Source: Astragalus membranaceus (taxonomy: Eukaryota; Streptophyta; Magnoliopsida; Fabales; Fabaceae). From it: a DNA stretch of 64,000 nucleotides. Shown piece by piece: positions 57,632 to 64,000 of the stretch (position 1 is its first letter; every line of letters begins with the position of its first letter). The notes under the pieces are model-generated. The model did not search any database, was not told the origin of the DNA, and saw nothing but the letters and a program-made list of their open reading frames with translations. The stretch spans positions 33,587,799-33,651,798 of the forward strand of contig CM076851.1 in assembly GCA_039519185.1 (NCBI GenBank). The letters run 5' to 3'. The translations under genes were made by a program, and so were the position numbers.

Positions 57632-58247
57632 ATATTTATATTATATTAAATTGTATTCTAATATACAAGATTCATACTAATAAATTTTACATTTGATGAA
57701 TAAACTCAATAAAATTAAATAAAAATTTTATTACAACTCACGTATTACTTACATGCAATCAGTTGACGAGCTAAGGAACATGAAGAAATTGTAAAAAGGA
57801 GGCCCAGCCCAGGATTCAAATATTAGAAACTAACATTTCCCCACCCCTAACTAATTACTAACCACTAATATTTGCTTATAAAAAAAAAGACAATCCTCAA
57901 AAAAGTTCTCAAATTTGACATGTTTACAGTACTAGTCAGGTGAATAAAGACACCCGTGACTTTTGGCCAATTCAACCTTAAACAATGTGTAGAAACTTGA
58001 AGCATGTGTCGTGATTTAAATTACTTTTGTTTGGAAAACGCAGTTTAGAACTTCTATAAATCACAGTCAAATCTGGTGTTATATTGCTTTCAAGTAGTAC
58101 TCTCAACACACAACCAAGCATATGCTTAGTTCCCTACCCCATGGTTTAAAAAACAAAACACCAAAACCTATGACAATTCATTAACATAGAAAAGACCAAA
58201 AAATAAACATACACCCAGAATTATAACACACACACACCGACATAAGC
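57632..58247. other. Upstream region of inhibitor gene B
   Basis: 57640-57740 continues the Helitron-like A/T-rich segment. The rest is presumably promoter DNA. No coding frame. Confidence 0.4.
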
Positions 58248-58286
58248 ATGCTTCAATTTTTAACTTATTCACCGACCAAACTAACC

Positions 58287-58294
58287 TTAAATAG
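58287..58294 (+). promoter_or_regulatory. TATA-like box of inhibitor gene B
   Basis: TTAAATAG, 65 bases before the chosen ATG, in the same phrase as gene A (ACCAAACTAACCTTAAATAG). Confidence 0.55.
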
Positions 58295-58358
58295 AAGCGT
58301 TGAGCAACTCATTTCCCATTTCTCATTCTCCTACCCATCATTTCCTATCAAGAGCAAA

Positions 58359-58952
58359 ATGAAAAGAGACACAATATTTATTATGTCTTGTTTTACAACT
58401 CAAACTGTTCTTCTTCTTATTCTTCTAACTTCTATTCCCTTCTCAGTATCCCAATCCTACAACGATGATGTGAATGTGATAGAGAAAATATGCAAAGCAA
58501 CACCTTTTTATGACCTCTGCAAATCAATTCTAAACCCACTACCCCAAATACCTGATCTCAAAGGAGTGGCATTAGTAATGGTGAAAAACATTCTGGGAAA
58601 TGCAAATGATACATTGAGTTACATTGAAGATTTGATAAAAAGAACCTCAGATCGTCAATTGTTGTCAGCTTTGTCTTTCTGTGCTGAGACATATATCCCA
58701 CTTGTGAAATATACTCTCCCACAAGCTGTTGATTACATAAGCCATAGTCGTTTTGGGTTTGCAAGTTACAGTATTTCTTATTCCTTGAAGGAAGTGAACA
58801 AATGTAGCAAGATATTTGATGGCTCAATTCAGTCACCTTTAGGTAATAGAATTAGTGTTTTTCAGAAGCTTAGTGACGTGGCTTATTCTATTATCAATCA
58901 ACTATGGAAACCCCCTCCCCCTTCTCCTTCTCCTCCTCCTTCTCCTCTGTAG
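58359..58952 (+). CDS. Invertase/pectin methylesterase inhibitor-like protein B
   Basis: Single exon, 197 residues from ATG 58359; the in-frame ATG at 58248 lies before the TATA-like box and is not preferred. It has a signal peptide of the same design as A with one inserted Ile. The mature N-terminus is three residues shorter. The four PMEI cysteines are kept (C-x8-C pair, F-C-A-E-T-Y and N-K-C-S-K) and the N-D-T glycosylation site is kept. The fifth Cys of gene A is Tyr here. The C-terminal tail is Pro-rich (K-P-P-P-P-S-P-S-P-P-P-S-P-L), suggesting cell-wall association or simply a flexible end. A polyadenylation-like AATAAA lies near 59022. High similarity to A over coding and near-upstream DNA but not further out marks a tandem duplicate. 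Target enzyme (invertase or pectin methylesterase) cannot be told from sequence. Confidence 0.9.
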   Translation: MKRDTIFIMSCFTTQTVLLLILLTSIPFSVSQSYNDDVNVIEKICKATPFYDLCKSILNPLPQIPDLKGVALVMVKNILGNANDTLSYIEDLIKRTSDRQLLSALSFCAETYIPLVKYTLPQAVDYISHSRFGFASYSISYSLKEVNKCSKIFDGSIQSPLGNRISVFQKLSDVAYSIINQLWKPPPPSPSPPPSPL

Positions 58953-60314
58953 TAGACTAGTAGTAGTAGTAGTATCTCAGTTAAATAACACACTGAATCA
59001 TAATGTAATTCACATTTTTATAATAAAAATAAGGAAATAATGTTTTTTCTCATTTCGCCTCCTCTTTTTTCCTAAAATTCTACTGTTGTTTCCCTTTTTC
59101 ACTCAGTCAGACTGTCACAAATATCAATGATAACGACATATCAGTGTACCCATGTTAAGCACTGTATAATAATTTCTCAAATGGTGGTGAGACTCTTAGG
59201 TAGCACAAGGATAATATATACAGTTCAATTCCCTAAGTTACAAGCTGTAAAATCGAATAAACTATGCTACTTCATAGTTCATACTGTGTTTTCTGTTACC
59301 AGTATGACATGTTCTATAAATTGGTATACAGTAATAATTATGTTGGGGAAACCGGCCGGTCACGTGTACTCAGCTTTGTTTGTCTATGTGGTTCTCCTTT
59401 CACAATAGAATTTTTTTCCACACTCAAAATTTGATCTTGAGACCTTGAGGTGGGATCTGAACTCAGTATAGCAGGGGGACATTGATTTATTGGATCCCAA
59501 AGTGTTGAAATGAAAAAAATTGGAGGGAAAATGGCAACAGCTTAATATCGACCAAATTGATGTTCATATATACTAGTGTAGTTGTGTGGATCGTGATCCC
59601 ATCCCACATTCCTCATACTCATAGAAATAAAGAAGCTGTGTGATTGTAAAAGACCCATAGGCCACTAGCTTTTTGAGAAAAAAAAAACAAATACGAAAAT
59701 CATCTTACTGAAATGTTTTCATTATTTTAATAAATAAATTCGTGTGTTGTCTTGCTATTATTCAATTGTCAATTACAAAACCAGACAAGAGAGCAGCTTC
59801 CAATGCGTCTTGGTCTACTAACAATCTTAAAATAGGGAAAGTAGCATCAATAATCGACCAATTGAAGTCTCTAGCATTCAACAATATCTGAACTTGGATT
59901 TTCTTCTCCAAAAGTATGGACAACAATAATTTTCTAGTCTCTAAGATAGAGTCATTGAAGTGTCTCTGACTAAAATTTTGTCAATGAGACTAAATATTAA
60001 CTTCAAATTTAAAACATTGTAAAAACAAATCTTCTATTTGAAAACCATTGTCTTTAAAATAATTTAATTGTAATGTGTTAAATATTAAAATGATACTCAA
60101 CGATTTTTTAAAAATAAGTAAATGTTATCATATTTTTAATATGATTAGTATGTTCATAAAAAACTATTTTTATTGACACAAAAAATGATTCTACCAATGT
60201 TATTGGAGTTTATTTAGAAAATTATATTGACTATAAAATTAGATAATTTTATAAAAACAATCTATTTATCTAGATTACCTCATTTGGAGTTTACATATTT
60301 AACAAATCTATTTT
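58953..60314. other. 3' flank of gene B and AT-rich intergenic DNA
   Basis: A (TAG)n-like run follows the stop codon. Beyond about 59050 I see only AT-rich DNA with no domain-bearing frame; the 93-codon frame at 59127-59408 is unrecognised. Confidence 0.5.
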
Positions 60315-60595
60315 TGTAACACCCCAAAGCAATTATTTTAATTACTTTGATGATTGAAGGTTATTAAATGAATTCATTATTTTTAGATTGATGATTGGTT
60401 GATAAATTAAATTAATTGCTTGATCAAATATAAAATTTGTGTGCATTGTTTGCTAATTGCTAAAATAAATGATTTGATTGAATTGGGGTCAACTAGAGAA
60501 TAGAGGAAGGTATAAGGGTATTTTAGGGATTTCCCATACCCAGCACAATCCTACTCATTCCCTCATTTTTCAAAAAGAACAAAAAGCCTCAAAGT

Positions 60596-60600
<5 letters not shown>

Positions 60601-60661
<61 letters not shown>
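60601..60661. repeat. (GA)n microsatellite
   Basis: About 30 GA units in the transcribed leader part of the LTR. Confidence 0.95.
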
Positions 60662-60665
<4 letters not shown>

Positions 60666-61246
60666 GAAAACAAAACTCCACAAACCCTCACCTCACTTCA
60701 CAGCCATAGTTAAAAATCCCTCACCACTCCTTCTCCTCTTGATCATTTCACCACATTTGAAGGGTTGAGAGCTAAAACACTCAGCTAGTTCATCTCCTTC
60801 CCCTCCATTCATTCCCCATTTTCGAAAATGTCAAGTAACAAGGGTTGGAGGAGTTGAAAGTTTTTGGGTTGCATGTGTAATTGGGAGCTGGATTCTAGTA
60901 GATTTCAAGTCACGTTGTTGATTAGAACATCCAAATAGAAGGTTTGAGGGCTGAGGTCGAACTTGAATCATTGTGTGTATTCTGAGTCCGTGGAATTGCA
61001 TGTGTGAAAAATCATGATTTGAACCTCTGAAATTCTGACTTGGATGAACTAGGAGTAGTTTTTATTAAATGTGCATGTTCTTGTTGTTGTGGTATAGATT
61101 CAAGTTGCCATCAATAATAGGAATGTGTTTATTACTGTGATTGGACTGTTAATTGACATGTTATGAGTTAAGATATAGATTGGATATTGGAACCAACAGA
61201 ATGTGGATTTTTCGAGAAAAAAATTGAATTTCGTAAGCTGCAAAGG

Positions 61247-61359
61247 GGGCACAGACCGTGCGCCCAGGGGCCCGGACCGTGCGCAGGCCACTGGTAGTGA
61301 AAATGACTCACTCACCAGTAGGTACGGACCGTGCGACTGGGAGGCACGGACCGTGCGAG
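61247..61359. repeat. Four GCACGG-type palindromes in the chromovirus LTR
   Basis: Two pairs. The first is GGGCACAGACCGTGCGCCC (61247-61265) with GGGCCCGGACCGTGCGC (61268-61284). The second is GTACGGACCGTGCGAC (61322) with GGCACGGACCGTGCGAG (61343-61359). All are built on CGG-A-CCG with GCAC/GTGC flanks. Confidence 0.88.
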
Positions 61360-61365
61360 AGCTTC

Positions 61366-62766
61366 TGTTACGTGATACGCCGCAAGTATACGGTATATCG
61401 CGTAATAGAAAGTATCGATCCACGGGGAGTTAAGTGTGATTACCAATCTAATTTTTAGTGGTGATTAGCTGAAAGGGAATGATTTAGTAGAAAAGTATGT
61501 TTGGTTAAAATTCAGAATACAAAAAAGCGCCCTGGGATTATGGTTAAATCCTAATGACGGAGCTAAAACAACCCCTTAACTATCCTCTATCTTATAATTA
61601 AATTTGTGTTTTATGGACAAGGTATTATTTGGTGTAATTCAAGTTTCCTTTCGGAATACAAGAACGTGTCTCGAAACAACGATCAAGTCTATTCTCATGG
61701 TTGATCATTGCAGAGACCCATTGAGAACAACCTTATTGTCCCAAGGCTATCAAAGTTATTCTCATGCTTTGATTGACCATGTCTAAATTCATTTGTTCCA
61801 ATGTCAAGCTTCACCTCTCGGTACTTCACTTGACATTTGTTTTATAAAGTTTGTACGATGAACTTAGATTAAAACAAAGTAAATTCTAATAAGATAGAGT
61901 TTAGCCTTGGAATTGTCTTAGGGACCCATCATTGGATTGTTTCCCACAATCCCAAGACTAAAGAAGTATACTCACACATGATCATAGTAGACAAAGGAGT
62001 AGAAGAGAATGACAAAATTTAAATAGCAGAATATAAATAACAAGGAAATAAAAGTGCTAGAAAATAAATGACAGAAAGTAAAGTTGCAAGAATGGAAAGA
62101 GCAAAACAACAATAGAACAAAAACCTTAAGAGAAAATGTAAAAACTTTAGATTAAACTTTGGAATGAAACTAAAATGGTAAGAGATGTCTATGAAGCTAC
62201 ATTGAGGTCCTTTTTATAGTGTAGGATCACTAGACAAAGCACTAAATACAAATTACAATCCATAAAGAAGAGAATAGGAAGAGTTTGTAACATCTTTGGA
62301 ATTCATATGGGACGCACGGATCGTGCTCAGTGAAATAAACTTGGAATTCAAAACGGCACAGGGCGCACAGTTCATGCTTAGTAGGCGCACGGATCGTGCG
62401 CTATGAAACTTTTGGACTTCTGATTTGTGAACGGTCCTGCACGAGTCGTGCTTAGTGGGTGCACGGATCGTGCGCTTCCTTTTCTTTATTTTTCTTCCTT
62501 CTTACGAACGGAGCACACGGACCGTTCTAGGGCACGCACGGATCGTGCGTCTACTTCTGTCTTTCAGCTTTAAATTGCTTGCTTATTTTCCCCATCCTAT
62601 TGTCTTTTGATCCCTGCTCTTTGAATATCAAAATTCCTCATTTGCTTCATAATTAACCGAGAATAAAAACTAACAATAGGTAGTAAAATAGCTCTAGAAT
62701 AGAACTAAATAATCAAACAACTTACTTAAAATAAACACTAGAAACACACTAAATTAGGACTTATCA
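61366..62766 (-). repeat. 3' LTR of an Athila-like element (1401 bp)
   Basis: On the minus strand it starts TGATAAGTCC at 62766, directly after the polypurine tract, and ends CACGTAACA at 61366. The GTATACGG...CGATCCACGGGGAG segment resembles the Athila-like LTR at 5243. The element body lies to the right and runs off the window. The expected target duplication partner of GCTTC (61361-61365) is outside. Confidence 0.85.
62311..62550. repeat. Seven GCACGG-type palindromes in the Athila-like LTR
   Basis: Sites at 62311, 62361, 62385-62401 (GCGCACGGATCGTGCGC), 62439-62451, 62459-62475, 62511 and 62534-62550 (ACGCACGGATCGTGCGT). They mostly come in pairs 20-25 bases apart. The word is the same as in the chromovirus LTR next door and at 27571, 31421 and 34726. 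Confidence 0.9.
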
Positions 62767-62778
62767 AACTCCCCCATG
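62767..62778 (-). other. Polypurine tract of the Athila-like element
   Basis: CATGGGGGAGTT on the minus strand immediately precedes the TGATAAGTCC LTR start. A second, similar stretch (GAGGACAA...AAGCATGGGGGAGTT) lies at 63607-63650, so the 3' region contains a duplicated tract. Confidence 0.8.
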
Positions 62779-64000
62779 TTTGAGTCTTTGCTTGTCCTCA
62801 AGCAAGAGCAACTAAAGTGGCAGCAAAAATTTGGTAGAAGCATTTTCTATTAGAGTTATTTTTCAAGGACTTTGTTCTCAGGGTACACTTCTCACAATCC
62901 TTTATGCCCTTCATGAATTTTTTTTCAGCCCACAGCCTATTCAAAGTGAGTGTGTGCACTCATAGGTCCGGTTTAATTACCAAAATAGACACAAAAACTC
63001 GCTTTGCATTGTTTAAAAATGGTCTTCCTAGATTGTGCTTCACTTGATTACAAAGAGAAAAATAGATTTGACTTTTGTTTCTTGGGGTTTATTAATACCA
63101 ACAATTGGCGGTCAGGGCATATTTGAAATTTTTCAGCCACTGTGCTTTTTGCTCCTTGGGATTTACTACTCAGCAACAGCAGCCTAGTATATATGTATTA
63201 CCCTGAGCACCAAAAAATTTCACTTCATTAACCCCCCAATTTGTTTCATTTCCTATTCCGCTTTCTTATATCAAGTTTGGCACAATTTTTGGTTGACTAT
63301 TCCAACTTAGTTTGGGCTAACTTTTGAGCTATCCGGTTCCCTTTCAAGACCTAGAGTTTAAAGTGTAAGAACAGTTATGGACTTTGAAGACAATTCAGGC
63401 AAAAACTTATGTTTACATGCATATATTCATCATAGAATTCAGCCCTTTTTCCTCTTTTTAATACAACTACTGATAATTGCTGCACTATTACATTAAACTC
63501 ACAAGGAAAAACAGCAGTAACACAAAACATGGGAGGGAAATCTAGTCTTAACACAACAAAGAAAAGAAAAACAAAAGAAAAGACAAATTTAAAAGGGTAA
63601 AGTACCAACTCCCCCATGCTTGGACTAAACATTGTCCTCAATGATTTTGACAATAAAAACAACATGAAAGGGTAAGAGAAAGCTCACATGATTTACTGCT
63701 GACCAGGCGAAGGAGCCTGATGAATGTTGAAGTGCTGCATCATAGAGCGAAGCATATCTGACATGTGCTCCATTTGTTGACTATGATGCAGTTGGTCCTC
63801 CCTTATTAGTTGCAGCTCTGCTCCCTACCTCTGCTGCTCACTTTCGATTCTGCCACACCATGCTTCCAGATTAAAGTTTTGGACATTTTGATCATCTTGC
63901 CCAGCTATCTCTTCCACTACCTCTTGGACTGGCACCTCTTGGGGTATATCACCTGCAGCATTAAGATACAACTAGTTTTCTGGGTTTCTTGTGTCTGTCC
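62779..64000 (-). mobile_element. 3' body of the Athila-like element (runs off window)
   Basis: On the minus strand the tail of a coding region is seen. It ends with M-M-Q-H-F-N-I-H-Q and a stop at about 63695, is preceded by an acidic and Gln-rich stretch (about 63700-63960) and contains at least one in-frame stop near 63825. The rest (62779-63690) is A/T-rich untranslated DNA with the duplicated polypurine-like tract. Confidence 0.65.

Larger units (their letters stand above)
60315..61365 (+). repeat. Chromovirus-like LTR, first part (interrupted)
   Basis: Opens TGTAACACCCCAAAGC at 60315 with a (GA)n leader at 60601-60661. At 61160-61360 it has the same GTTAAGATATAGATTGG...AAATTGAATTTCG context and GCACGG palindromes as the element at 25641-35760. 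It is cut at 61366 by an Athila-like insertion, so its end lies outside the window. Confidence 0.82.

Noticed and set aside
61258..61458. Open frames through the GCACGG palindromes
   Set aside because: They cross an LTR/LTR insertion junction and have no domain; openness comes from palindrome repetition on both strands.

Overview
The window looks like nuclear DNA of a flowering plant, most likely a eudicot. Genes have many introns with GT-AG borders. There is a plant-type tRNA-Trp, plant-type LTR retrotransposons primed by tRNA-Asp or initiator tRNA-Met, an En/Spm (CACTA) transposon, hAT and Mutator-like miniature elements, and L1-type LINE pieces. The style of the pectin methylesterase inhibitor genes and of the LINE RNase H domain suggests a legume, but that is only an impression. 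No bacterial, organellar or viral genome segment was seen.

Only four host genes are well supported. They are a 10-exon cytosolic-type poly(A) polymerase (PAPS3-like, 14777-19439, +), a tRNA-Trp(CCA) (23028-23099, +), and two close tandem copies of a secreted invertase/pectin methylesterase inhibitor-like gene (53950-54549 and 58359-58952, +). Weaker gene-like pieces are an exon-like leader at 8160-8545, an RPA-like OB-fold exon at 8915-9056 (-), and a small secreted-peptide-like ORF at 37379-37606 with a decayed sister near 53160.

Most of the rest is nested mobile DNA. From 1 to 6840 a chromovirus-type LTR (-) interrupts the pol gene of an Athila-like element (-). From about 7460 to 14234 there are Helitron-like ends, three hAT-type elements with perfect 8-bp target duplications, a fourth older hAT-like element, and a hairpin Mutator-like MITE. 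From 25641 to 35760 lies a chromovirus-like element with large LTRs and a non-coding interior; each LTR carries its own non-autonomous CACTA insertion with a 3-bp target duplication. From 38760 to about 49785 a LINE remnant (-) was split by a 9-kb CACTA element (39160-48213) that carries both a TNP2-type transposase and a Transposase_24-type gene, and also by a GATAC-rich element (48882-49752). A solo LTR with target duplication (50076-52449) and a second, short solo LTR (57259-57631) flank or separate the inhibitor genes. The right end (60315-64000) is a chromovirus-type LTR broken by an Athila-like element that runs off the window.

The most unusual signal is a set of short GC-rich palindromes, usually in closely spaced pairs, inside the LTRs. 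One word, close to GCGCACGGNYCGTGCGC, occurs in LTRs of two different retrotransposon lineages and also inside one element. Other LTRs in the window carry different paired words in the same style. A second unusual structure is a ~280-bp inverted duplication of coding-like sequence near the promoter end of the autonomous-type CACTA element, which could be transcribed into a long hairpin RNA.
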